NCBI GenBank assembly: GCA_002070605.1
Contig: MWDO01000008.1
Span: 1-64,000, forward strand
DNA: 64,000 nt
Direction: 5' to 3'
Source of the DNA: Spirochaetes bacterium ADurb.Bin133
GTDB lineage: Bacteria > Spirochaetota > GWE2-31-10 > MWDO01
Positions 46,043-54,481 of this stretch are shown here, one piece after another; the first letter of the stretch is position 1; each line of letters begins with the position of its first letter. The position numbers and the translations under genes are program-made. The notes below the pieces were generated by a model. The model was not told the DNA's origin. It searched no databases and worked only from the letters and a program-made list of their open reading frames with translations.

Positions 46043-46956
46043 TGTATCGCCCCCGTAACTAGTCCTAATATCGCTTGCCGAACGGGTATTCCGTTATGCG
46101 CCTGCTCAAAATATATGGCGTTTTCAAGTTTATCTATAGACGGATCTATCTCGTCTAATCTCGGTAAAGGATGCATTATTTTTACTTTGGGATTTAAAAC
46201 GCCCATCGTTTCTTCGGTTATCTTATAAGACCCCGCCACTTTTTCGTATTCCTGAAGATCGCCAAATCTCTCTTTTTGTATTCTCGTAACGTATAAAACG
46301 TCGAGATCCTGTCCAACCTCTTCGATAGAAGAGGTCTCGACAAATTTTATTCCGGAGCCCTCCAAATAATTTTTAAAATCAATTGGTATTCTGAGAAGTT
46401 TTGGAGAAATCAAAGTTATTTTAACGTTGTAATAGGATAGCGCCATTGATAACGAATGAGCGGTCCTGCCGTATTTGAGATCCCCCATCAACCCTATATT
46501 CAACCCGTCTATTTTACCAAACTGCTCCTTGATAGTATAAAGGTCAAGCAGAGTCTGAGTAGGATGTTGATTGGCTCCGTCCCCCGCGTTGATAACCGGT
46601 TTTGACGAGACTTCCGACGCCGCTCTCGCCGCCCCCTCGTACGGATGACGAATAACGATCGCGTCGCAATACCCGCATACGGTTTTAATAGAATCCTTGA
46701 GCGTCTCCCCTTTTTGTATCGAAGAACTCGACGGATCGGCTATCCCAAAATATTTACCCCCTAACAAAGATATAGCCGAATCAAATGAGAGCCGAGTCCT
46801 CGTAGATGGTTCAAAAAACAGACTGGCGAGAGTTTTCCCTCGAAGAGCGTCGGGATATTTATTGTTTTTTACTTCGTAAGTTTTCTTTAATATATATTCA
46901 ATCTCATCCTTTTTTAAATCTCTAAAAGAAATTATGCTTTTACCCTTAAAATTCAT
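46039..46956 (-). CDS. pyrB: Aspartate carbamoyltransferase catalytic subunit
   Basis: It joins carbamoyl phosphate and aspartate, the committed step of pyrimidine synthesis. The 305-residue protein shows the carbamoyl-phosphate motif FFEPSTRTRLSF, the HPTQTLLDLY motif and the MHPLPRLDEI motif. It has the standard length. Upstream are a promoter, a short leader ORF and a terminator hairpin that could attenuate it. First gene of pyrBI. Confidence 0.95.
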   Translation of the reverse strand: MNFKGKSIISFRDLKKDEIEYILKKTYEVKNNKYPDALRGKTLASLFFEPSTRTRLSFDSAISLLGGKYFGIADPSSSSIQKGETLKDSIKTVCGYCDAIVIRHPYEGAARAASEVSSKPVINAGDGANQHPTQTLLDLYTIKEQFGKIDGLNIGLMGDLKYGRTAHSLSMALSYYNVKITLISPKLLRIPIDFKNYLEGSGIKFVETSSIEEVGQDLDVLYVTRIQKERFGDLQEYEKVAGSYKITEETMGVLNPKVKIMHPLPRLDEIDPSIDKLENAIYFEQAHNGIPVRQAILGLVTGAIQ

Positions 46957-46985
46957 ATTGCTTACCTTTTAACGCTTATTTTGGA

Positions 46986-47021
46986 CAAAAAAAAATGTCT
47001 TTCCCTATAAGGAAAGACATT
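46986..47021 (-). terminator. Putative attenuator in the pyrBI leader
   Basis: On the coding strand AATGTCTTTCC pairs with GGAAAGACATT around a five-base loop and is followed by a run of nine T. It lies 30 bases upstream of the pyrB start, inside the transcribed leader. A leader ORF ends within this hairpin. Confidence 0.75.
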
Positions 47022-47070
47022 CCGCCCTGTCGATATAAAAATGTATCTCTCTAAAAATTACTAACTTCAT
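47005..47070 (-). CDS. Candidate pyrBI leader peptide
   Basis: A 21-codon ORF, encoding MKLVIFREIHFYIDRAECLS plus one Leu, has its stop inside the attenuator loop. Its RNA has two U-rich tracts (AUUUUU and CAUUUUUAU) ahead of the hairpin. The ATG lies about three bases after the predicted transcription start, with no ribosome site. Coupled translation with UTP-sensitive pausing, as in Escherichia coli pyrBI, is an inference from layout. Confidence 0.5.
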   Translation of the reverse strand: MKLVIFREIHFYIDRAECLSL

Positions 47071-47079
47071 ATCAAACAT

Positions 47080-47106
47080 AGTATAACATTTTTCCTCACC
47101 GGTCAA
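47080..47106 (-). promoter_or_regulatory. pyrBI promoter
   Basis: On the minus strand TTGACC (47106-47101) and TATACT (47085-47080) are separated by 15 bases, shorter than the preferred 17. The transcript would start near 47073. Confidence 0.45.
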
Positions 47107-47123
47107 GAACTATTTATTTGTAT

Positions 47124-47224
47124 CCTGTCAGTTTTTTGGGGAATAAAAAATATTTGTCCCATATGTGTCAATTTTTTTGAGACAGGCTCGCGTTATCCAT
47201 TTCCTTACCCCAAAAAACTGACGG
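47124..47224. repeat. Minimal complete repeat element of about 100 bases
   Basis: The perfect inverted termini GTCAGTTTTTTGGGG and CCCCAAAAAACTGAC enclose a single CCCATATGTGTCAA motif and a short GAGACAGGCTC stretch. No gene is inside. It is the smallest full unit in the window and shows that the termini define the element. Confidence 0.88.
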
Positions 47225-47425
47225 ATTACATTTATTTATAAAATTTTATTGATGTCATTCAAAAAATGAAAGTTTAATAAGATGTTATAAAATATGTTAA
47301 GTATGAAGCATCTTATTTTAATATCTAATATTTTCCTTATTATGCGCTTTGCGCGTCCGCTGAAAATTACGGCGCTTTCAAACCTTTCCTTTAAAATAAA
47401 AAGGACAATCGATAAATAACGGTTT

Positions 47426-47929
47426 CTATGAATAATAGAGTAAATTCTGGACAATTTGAGCGTAAAGAACTCTCTTTTTTTCCGATGTTCTCATCATATG
47501 TGTCAAAACGCCCCTTAAATCATGTATAATCTTTTGAATATTTATTTTTCCCTCAATTAATTCTAAATATTTCTCCGCTCCGTATTTAACTATACCTTCA
47601 TAGAAAAAATTGATTATATCTCTTAAAATAACGGATATTCCGTATTCATTAAACATATAATGCCATTTTTTCAACATTTTATACTTATTATCATTTAATC
47701 TAACATATTTATGTATTCTTGACGTATCTTCAGTATCTATATATTCGTATTCCGACTTATGATCGCCTATTACTTTTTTTAAATTTTGAATATTTTTTGA
47801 CATTTTTTCCATAATAAAATCGAATAGCTCGCGATTACTACCAATATTAAGCGTCTTTCTTAAATACTTAATATGCGAATCAATTCTTTTTGACGCAACA
47901 AAATGAAAAAGACGATTTGTTTTAACCAT
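47426..47929 (-). CDS. Hypothetical protein, possibly DNA-binding
   Basis: A 167-residue basic protein. Two segments, FHFVASKRIDSHIKYLRKTL and KYVRLNDNKYKMLKKWHYMF, each form a strand followed by helices like ribbon-helix-helix units, but no family is certain. The ATG follows AAGGAG. Its last 30 or so residues are encoded in sequence with the TCATATGTGTCAAAA repeat motif, so the native end may have been replaced. The 500 bases around it are AT-rich. Confidence 0.5.
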   Translation of the reverse strand: MVKTNRLFHFVASKRIDSHIKYLRKTLNIGSNRELFDFIMEKMSKNIQNLKKVIGDHKSEYEYIDTEDTSRIHKYVRLNDNKYKMLKKWHYMFNEYGISVILRDIINFFYEGIVKYGAEKYLELIEGKINIQKIIHDLRGVLTHMMRTSEKKRVLYAQIVQNLLYYS

Positions 47930-48153
47930 TTCATACTCCTTAAAATTATTTAAATCTATATATAAATAACAATAATTTTTTTTTTTGATTTACAAATTCT
48001 TAAAAAAAATTTGAAATATTTTTTTGATATTATAGAAATAAAAAAAATGATATTCATATGTGTCTAAACAAATTCGATATCTACGCTCCCGCAAAATTAT
48101 CCTCGTCAAAGGTAAAATTACCGCTTTTTTAAATCGTTAAAATCCGATAAATA

Positions 48154-48182
48154 TAGACAGATTTATTTTTTTTTGCTACAAT
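48154..48182 (+). promoter_or_regulatory. Promoter for the first GtrA-like gene
   Basis: TAGACA (48154-48159) and TACAAT (48177-48182) have 17 bases between them. Transcription would start near 48189, four bases before the ATG. Confidence 0.55.
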
Positions 48183-48192
48183 GTCGTTGTAA

Positions 48193-48636
48193 ATGAGAAC
48201 CGTTAGAAGGCAGTATTTCTTATATATTGCGTTTGCCCTTGTATCTATGGGCGTGAATATATCTGTTCAGATAATCGCTGAATTAGTAATGTCAACTTTT
48301 GATATAGTTTTTTTTCAACAAAAAATATATGGAAATATAACTTACGGTTTTGGATTAAAAATTTTATGCGCGACAATTGTCGCATTTTTATTTAAATTTT
48401 TAATCGATAAACATTTTATTTTTCAAAATAAAAAGGATGGGATTACTAAAAACATTAGACAGTTATTTGTTTACGGTTTTTTCGCAATTTTCACAACTTT
48501 GATTTTTTGGGGAACCGTTTTCATTTTCAAACTTTTTTTAGAGAAAATTATCTGGGAAATAATCGGATCTATAATCGGTTTATCGGTCGGTTATACTTTA
48601 AAGTTTTTCCTCGATAAAAAATATGTATTTGTTTAG
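48193..48636 (+). CDS. GtrA-family membrane protein
   Basis: A 147-residue protein with four membrane segments, matching GtrA (flippase-like proteins moving lipid-linked sugars). The KFLIDKHFIFQNK loop after the second helix and FFLDKKYVF at the end are typical. The start lacks a ribosome site and may be leaderless. The CDS contains GCGACAATTGTCGC, identical to the palindrome of the intergenic repeats. No sugar genes are adjacent on this side. Monocistronic. Confidence 0.82.
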   Translation: MRTVRRQYFLYIAFALVSMGVNISVQIIAELVMSTFDIVFFQQKIYGNITYGFGLKILCATIVAFLFKFLIDKHFIFQNKKDGITKNIRQLFVYGFFAIFTTLIFWGTVFIFKLFLEKIIWEIIGSIIGLSVGYTLKFFLDKKYVFV

Positions 48637-48726
48637 ATATATTTTTGTTTATACGATAGCCGATAAGGTTTGTTTTAAATTGTAATTATAAACAAGAAGA
48701 AGTAAAAAAATAGAGGGGTTTATAAA

Positions 48727-51700
48727 ATGGAAAAAAAAATTTCAGATAAGGATTTCGTTAATTCCATCGGAATTTGTTTAGGCGCCACGACGATGTCTAT
48801 AGTAGAGATTTCGTCTAAAGGGGGCAAAATAGTTATTGAAAACGTTATTACCAAAGAGCACAGCGGCGATCCTAAGGGAACTTTGACCCATCATCTTGAC
48901 AATTACGACCTCGAAGAAAAATACGTCGGGGTAACGGGTAGGAAATTCAGAGAATTTATAGATATGCCCTCTATAACCGAGCCCGAAGCGGTTGAGTTTG
49001 CTTATGAATTTTTGAATAGAGATAATAGTCAAAACATCGACGCCATAGTATCGGCCGGCGGCGAAACGTTTATGGTCTACGAGATCGATAAAAAAGGTAA
49101 AATATCGAGAGTTTCGTCGGGAAACAAATGCGCTTCGGGCACGGGCGAATTTTATATGCAGCAGATAAAAAGAATGAACGTCTCGGTCGAAGAGGCGATA
49201 GCGTTATCAAGAACTTCGACTAATCCGCATCAACTATCCGGCCGATGCTCGGTTTTCTGCAAATCGGACTGCACGCACGCGTTAAACAAGGGGGAGAGTA
49301 TCGCCGACGTCGCCGCGGGACTTGCGCGTATGATTGCAAAAAAGATCCACGAGTTGATTGTAAAACTTAATTCAAAAAAAGTTATGATTGTCGGAGGAAC
49401 GACCCAAAACGACGCGGTAATCCAATTCGTCAAAGAGATGATAGGCGAAGACGTCCAAACTCCGAAGGAAGCGCCCTATTTTGAGGCTCTCGGCGCGTCG
49501 CTTTGGGCGCTAAAAAACAAACGTCATAAGACTTTTGAAAAAGGTAAATATTATAAAGATAAAAAATCATCCTTCACGTTTTTAAGACCGCTGAAAGATT
49601 ACGTCGATATGGTAGATTTCAAATCTATGCCGTATGAAAATCCCAAAGACGGCGATAGGTGCATAGTCGGTCTGGACGTCGGTTCTACCACTACAAAAGC
49701 GGTTTTATTTAGAATAGAAGACGAAAAGATATTGAAATCGATCTACCTCAGGACTAACGGCAATCCTGTAGAAGCGTCCAGAAATTGTTATAAATCTCTC
49801 TACGAACAGTTGAACGGAATCAAAGTAAATATCGTCGGAGTCGGCGTAACCGGTTCGGGGCGATATATTTCGGGGATTCACGCCGACACGGACGGAGTTA
49901 TCAACGAGATCATAGCTCACGCCAGAGCCGCCGCTCATTTTGACCCGGAAGTAGATACGATATTTGAGATCGGCGGACAGGATGCAAAATACACATATCT
50001 GGTCAATTCGGTCGCGTCGGACTACGCTATGAACGAAGCCTGCTCCGCCGGCACGGGGAGCTTCCTGGAGGAGTCGGCTTACGAATCGCTCGGCGTCAAA
50101 ATGGAGGATATAGCCGATATTGCTTTAAAATCGACAAATCCGCCGAATTTTTCGGATCAATGCGCCGCCTTTATCTCCTCAGATATCAATACCGCTTTTC
50201 AAGAAGGAATCTCAAAAGAGAATATTATCGCCGGTCTGGTATATTCGATCTGCATTAACTACGTGAACAGAGTAAAAGGCGCGCGACAAACCGGAAACAA
50301 AGTCTTTATGCAGGGCGGGGTATGCTATAACAGAGCCGTTCCCGTAGCTATGGCGGCGATTACGGGTAAAAAAATCGTCGTTCCTCCGGAACCGGGGTTA
50401 ATGGGAGCTTACGGCGTCGCGCTTGAAATAAAAAATATGTTAAACACCGGTTTATTGAAAGAGAAAAGTTTTGATATTGAAACTCTTGCGAAAAGAGAGG
50501 TCGAATACGGCAAACCTTTTATTTGTCAAGGGCATCTGGAAAATTGCGACCGAAAATGCGAAATCGCTATGATTCATATTGAGGATAAAAAAATTCCATT
50601 CGGCGGCGCTTGCAATAAATATTATAACATTAAACATAAGCTTAAATACGACATAGACAAACTAAATCACACGTCGTATCGGAACGAGCTTTTATTCGAA
50701 AAATACATGGAGCCGGGCAAAAACGTAAAACCGGACGCTAAAGTCGTCGGAATTAACAAATCCTTTCAGATACATACGTTGCTTCCGTTGTTTTATAATT
50801 TTTTTACCGAACTCGGTTTGAAAGTCGTAATGCCGGATACCGTCAGACAGAGCGGGATAGATAAGGGAATGACTAGTTTCTGTCTGTCGGGACAGGTATC
50901 GCTTGGATTGTTCGAAGATTTACTTTTGAAAAAACCCGATTATATATTTAGTCCTCAAATTATGGAGATGCATGTTTCCGAGCAGAAGGAGTATCGAAAA
51001 GAATTCCAGACGGTGTGTATGTTTATTCAAGGGGAGCCTTTTTACCAGAAAGCGACCTTCTTGAGGGGGGTAAAGAACGGTCCGAAGATGATTACCCCCG
51101 CGCTGAATTTTATGAAAGGATTCGACGCGGAAGAGAATAAATTTGTTAAAATTGCCGTAGATTTGGGATTCAGCCAAAGCGAAGGTAAGAGAGCTTTCAA
51201 CGTAGCTTTTAACAAACAACTCTCATTTTTTAAAGATATGAAGGCGGAAGGACGCAGAATATTGGAAGAATTAGAAAAAGATCCAAGCAAAACCGCCGTA
51301 GTCCTATTCGGCAGACCGTATAACGCATTCGCGCTTGAGACTAATAAAGGAGTCCCTTTTAAATTTGCCTCCAGAGGCGTCGAGATAATTCCTTACGATT
51401 TTCTTCCTTACGAAGAGGAGGAAAATTATAAAGGGACTTACTGGGAAATGGGACAAAGGATAATTAAAGCGGCGCGGATCGTAAAGAGGCATCCGCAATT
51501 GTTCGGTTGTTATTTGACTAACTTCTTATGCGCTCTCGACTCTATGATGGTTCCGCACTTTAGAGACGTCATGGCGACCAAACCTTCTCTTACTATAGAG
51601 GTCGACGGGCATACTGCCGACGCCGGCGTAAACACCCGAATCGAAGCGTTTATGGACGTAGTAAAAAATTATATTAAAATCCGGGATAAAATAACCGAAA

Positions 51701-53079
51701 AAGTCTCGGATTTCAAAAGAGCGGAGACTTATATCGACGGACAGGGCAAAGCTTGGTATATCGATTCGGACGGGAATAAATTGTCGTTTACTAAAGATAA
51801 TATCAAGGCGCTCGTTCCGTCGATGGGCGATCTTTTTAATCTCGGAGTCGCCGCGGCGCTTAAAAAACAAAAATGGAACGCATACGCCCTGCCCGTCTGC
51901 GACAGAGAAGTTCTCGATCTCGGAAGATCCGTAACCACCAGTAAAGAGTGTCTCCCAATCATCAACATTGTAGGAGAAGTATTAAAATATCTCAAATACA
52001 GAGAGGACAAAAACGAAAAAGTCGCGGTATTCCTTGTATCGGCGGGGGGATGTTGCCGCGTCGGTCAGTATGAAATCTTAATGAAAACCGTTATAGACAA
52101 ACTCAAATTGAGAAACGTCGGCGTCATTACGCTTGCTAACGACAACGGTTACGCCGGCTTGGGGGTTAGTTTCAGACTGGACGTAGCCAAAATCATTTAC
52201 GCCGCCGACGTTCTCGACGATATACGATCCGCTATCAAAGCAATGGCGATAGATAAAGAGACGGGGATGAAAATATTCGACGAAGAGGTCAAAAAAATAA
52301 TTGGCAGTATCGACGGCTCAAATAAAACTCCCTTTTTTAAACAGTTAAGAAATTCTTCAAAAATATTCTCAAAAATAAAACTTGAACGTCCGATCTCCGA
52401 AGCCAAATATATCGGGGTAGTCGGCGAAATTTTTGTGAGAAGGGATCATTTCTCGCTTATGGGAATTCCCGATAAACTGGCTCAGGCGGGATTCGTTATG
52501 CTCGACGCGCACGTTACCGAATGGAACAGATACGTCGATTTCTTGCGGCAAACCAAAATGTTTGAGATGAAAACCACCCTTCTTGGAAAAATCGAATCCA
52601 AGGTATCCGACTATATTCAAGACGTATATGAAAAGAAGATAAAGAAAATTTTTGAAAAAAGCGGTTTGTATGAAATGGAGATGATTGATATAAAAAAATT
52701 TATGAATCATTCAAAACATATATTCCCATACACGCTTACCGGAGAACCGGGACTCTCGTCGGGGGCGTCTCTATATCACCTGATTAACAAGTGGTGCGGC
52801 GTTATAAACGTAGGACCGTTCGGATGTATGAATAGCCGAATGACGGAAGCCGTATTAACCCCGGAAATGTCCGTAGAGGGAAAAGAGATCGCGGCAAACA
52901 TAGCGGGCGAAACCGTCGATATTGCCAATTATAAAGAAAATATCGACGTTCTCCCTTTCCTAAGCATAGAATGCGACGGCAATCCGTTCTCGCAAATACT
53001 GGAAGCCCGGTTTGAAACGTTTATTCTACAAGCCGAAAGACTATATAAAATTATGACGAGCGAACGAAATAAAAAATAG
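48727..53079 (+). CDS. Giant 2-hydroxyacyl-CoA dehydratase activase (fused, two ATPase domains)
   Basis: A 1450-residue cytoplasmic protein of the BadF/BadG/BcrA/BcrD family, whose ATPases drive electrons into 2-hydroxyacyl-CoA dehydratases or benzoyl-CoA reductases. Two ASKHA ATPase modules occur in tandem (from about residues 15 and 314). Each has a cysteine pair (135 and 174; 439 and 479) with the ~40-residue spacing expected for the [4Fe-4S] cluster at a dimer interface. Here the interface could be internal. C-terminal to this is a DUF2229/HgdB-like region (about 690-1430) with several CxxC-like cysteines. GAGGGG precedes the ATG. No separate dehydratase subunit genes are nearby, so the partner may be built in. 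Confidence 0.88.
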   Translation: MEKKISDKDFVNSIGICLGATTMSIVEISSKGGKIVIENVITKEHSGDPKGTLTHHLDNYDLEEKYVGVTGRKFREFIDMPSITEPEAVEFAYEFLNRDNSQNIDAIVSAGGETFMVYEIDKKGKISRVSSGNKCASGTGEFYMQQIKRMNVSVEEAIALSRTSTNPHQLSGRCSVFCKSDCTHALNKGESIADVAAGLARMIAKKIHELIVKLNSKKVMIVGGTTQNDAVIQFVKEMIGEDVQTPKEAPYFEALGASLWALKNKRHKTFEKGKYYKDKKSSFTFLRPLKDYVDMVDFKSMPYENPKDGDRCIVGLDVGSTTTKAVLFRIEDEKILKSIYLRTNGNPVEASRNCYKSLYEQLNGIKVNIVGVGVTGSGRYISGIHADTDGVINEIIAHARAAAHFDPEVDTIFEIGGQDAKYTYLVNSVASDYAMNEACSAGTGSFLEESAYESLGVKMEDIADIALKSTNPPNFSDQCAAFISSDINTAFQEGISKENIIAGLVYSICINYVNRVKGARQTGNKVFMQGGVCYNRAVPVAMAAITGKKIVVPPEPGLMGAYGVALEIKNMLNTGLLKEKSFDIETLAKREVEYGKPFICQGHLENCDRKCEIAMIHIEDKKIPFGGACNKYYNIKHKLKYDIDKLNHTSYRNELLFEKYMEPGKNVKPDAKVVGINKSFQIHTLLPLFYNFFTELGLKVVMPDTVRQSGIDKGMTSFCLSGQVSLGLFEDLLLKKPDYIFSPQIMEMHVSEQKEYRKEFQTVCMFIQGEPFYQKATFLRGVKNGPKMITPALNFMKGFDAEENKFVKIAVDLGFSQSEGKRAFNVAFNKQLSFFKDMKAEGRRILEELEKDPSKTAVVLFGRPYNAFALETNKGVPFKFASRGVEIIPYDFLPYEEEENYKGTYWEMGQRIIKAARIVKRHPQLFGCYLTNFLCALDSMMVPHFRDVMATKPSLTIEVDGHTADAGVNTRIEAFMDVVKNYIKIRDKITEKVSDFKRAETYIDGQGKAWYIDSDGNKLSFTKDNIKALVPSMGDLFNLGVAAALKKQKWNAYALPVCDREVLDLGRSVTTSKECLPIINIVGEVLKYLKYREDKNEKVAVFLVSAGGCCRVGQYEILMKTVIDKLKLRNVGVITLANDNGYAGLGVSFRLDVAKIIYAADVLDDIRSAIKAMAIDKETGMKIFDEEVKKIIGSIDGSNKTPFFKQLRNSSKIFSKIKLERPISEAKYIGVVGEIFVRRDHFSLMGIPDKLAQAGFVMLDAHVTEWNRYVDFLRQTKMFEMKTTLLGKIESKVSDYIQDVYEKKIKKIFEKSGLYEMEMIDIKKFMNHSKHIFPYTLTGEPGLSSGASLYHLINKWCGVINVGPFGCMNSRMTEAVLTPEMSVEGKEIAANIAGETVDIANYKENIDVLPFLSIECDGNPFSQILEARFETFILQAERLYKIMTSERNKK

Positions 53080-53093
53080 TATTGGATATATAA

Positions 53094-54179
53094 ATGGATA
53101 TAAATAAAGAAGTTATTTGCGTAACTTGTAATAGCAAATTAACTAAAATTAAAAACGATGTTGGAGACGACGGTATATTTATATGTAATTCTTGCGACGA
53201 TCTTTTCCCTATTATAAACTCAATATATGTTATGCTTTGTCCGGAAGATGCTTTTTATAATATAGAATATAATTTTTTTATAAAAAACGAAAAGTTTTTA
53301 AATAAAAACAATTTATTTTATAGATATAAAAAAAGACTAGAATTAATAGAAAAATATTCTATTAATCAATCGTGGGAAAAAGAAGACGTTAAATATTGGG
53401 ATTCAAAATATAATCAAAGAAGTATAATAAGCGCGTCTGAAATTAAACCCGCTTTAAAAATCGGCGGAATTCGATTGTATAGAAGAAATAAATATTTTTT
53501 TAATAAGATAAAAGAAATTTTAAAACAAAAAAATATTACTTTGTTAGAAATAGGATGCGGCGAAGGCGATACCGTTTTAAATTGTTTAAATCCGTATTAT
53601 TATAATTATTATTACATCGCAAGCGATTATTCATTTAACGCCCTTTTATATCTGCAAAATATTTATAAAGGTCTAAATAATGTTCAGCTTATACAATGCT
53701 CGGGTTCAAAACTTCCATTTGCAGATAACGCAATTGATGCGATCGTCGGTTTAGGGATTTTACATCATATGCCAAAAAAAGAAGAAGAACTAAAAAATAT
53801 TATACCTAAAATTAGTCAACATGGATATTTCATGACCTTTGAGGCTTTTGTCAAAGATTCAAAACTACCGTCTGTTTTCAAAAATATTTATGATAAATGG
53901 ATTGAACCGGATAAAAGCGCTCATGAAGAAAGAATCGACCTTAAAAATTTTATTAGGATTTCAAATCAACTCGGGAAACTAGAATTTATTAAATACGAAC
54001 ACACGCCCTTATTAACAGTACTTAATAAAATTTTTGGAAAATATATAAATAATAATTTAGTTCTAACTAAATTATTATTTATATTAGACGATATGGTTAT
54101 CTATTCAATTGGAAAGATTATTAGACTATTTAAACCCGGAGCATGTTACGCTATAATAAAAAAAGCGGGATTTTTATAA
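53094..54179 (+). CDS. Class I SAM-dependent methyltransferase with N-terminal zinc ribbon
   Basis: A 361-residue methyltransferase. The Trm112-like N-terminus has VICVTCNSKL...ICNSCDDLFPIIN (two CxxC). The SAM motif is LLEIGCGEGDTVL, then ASDYSFNALLYLQ, and LPFADNAIDAIVGLGILHHM is typical of Methyltransf_11. It lies 14 bases after the activase gene, but its AT-rich codon use differs from it, so co-function is doubtful. A repeat element begins right after the stop. Confidence 0.83.
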   Translation: MDINKEVICVTCNSKLTKIKNDVGDDGIFICNSCDDLFPIINSIYVMLCPEDAFYNIEYNFFIKNEKFLNKNNLFYRYKKRLELIEKYSINQSWEKEDVKYWDSKYNQRSIISASEIKPALKIGGIRLYRRNKYFFNKIKEILKQKNITLLEIGCGEGDTVLNCLNPYYYNYYYIASDYSFNALLYLQNIYKGLNNVQLIQCSGSKLPFADNAIDAIVGLGILHHMPKKEEELKNIIPKISQHGYFMTFEAFVKDSKLPSVFKNIYDKWIEPDKSAHEERIDLKNFIRISNQLGKLEFIKYEHTPLLTVLNKIFGKYINNNLVLTKLLFILDDMVIYSIGKIIRLFKPGACYAIIKKAGFL

Positions 54180-54470
54180 CCTGTCGGTTTTTTGGAAATA
54201 GAATTTGACACATATGTATCGATTTTTTTTGGCGACGCAAGCCCCGATAAGGTCTCGACATGAAGGACGTTTGGTATTTTAGTATATTCAAAACGGGAAT
54301 TCCCGATTTGATCGGGGCGTAGCGCGACGCATGTAGCTCCATATGTGTCATTTTTCATCGGGGAGCGACCCGGCGGTTATGTAACCCATATGTGTCATTT
54401 TTTAAGAGACAGTCCCAACCCTGACGCATATGCGTCCAATTTTATTTCCCGCCCCAAAAAACCGACGAGG
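54180..54470. repeat. Repeat element J, complete with inverted termini
   Basis: Ends are CCTGTCGGTTTTTTGG and CGCCCCAAAAAACCGACGAGG. Inside are GACACATATG (about 54207), two CCATATGTGTCATTTTT motifs, GACGCATATGCGTCCAA (about 54423) and the conserved module with AACGGGAATTCCCG (about 54292). The stop of the upstream gene touches its left end. Confidence 0.85.
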
Positions 54471-54481
54471 TACGACGGTAG

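Noticed and set aside
47124-47224. Integron attC site
   Set aside because: The inverted ends lack the GTTRRRY/RYYYAAC core sites and no integrase is present; the ends instead match the other repeat elements.
47236-47454. 72-codon minus-strand frame after the 47426-47929 gene
   Set aside because: It overlaps that gene's end, has no ribosome site and is low-complexity AT-rich sequence; a frameshifted continuation could not be supported.
52459-52472. GGGAATTCCC palindrome in the activase gene
   Set aside because: Ten bases encoding Gly-Ile-Pro can arise by chance; the surrounding sequence does not match the intergenic module.
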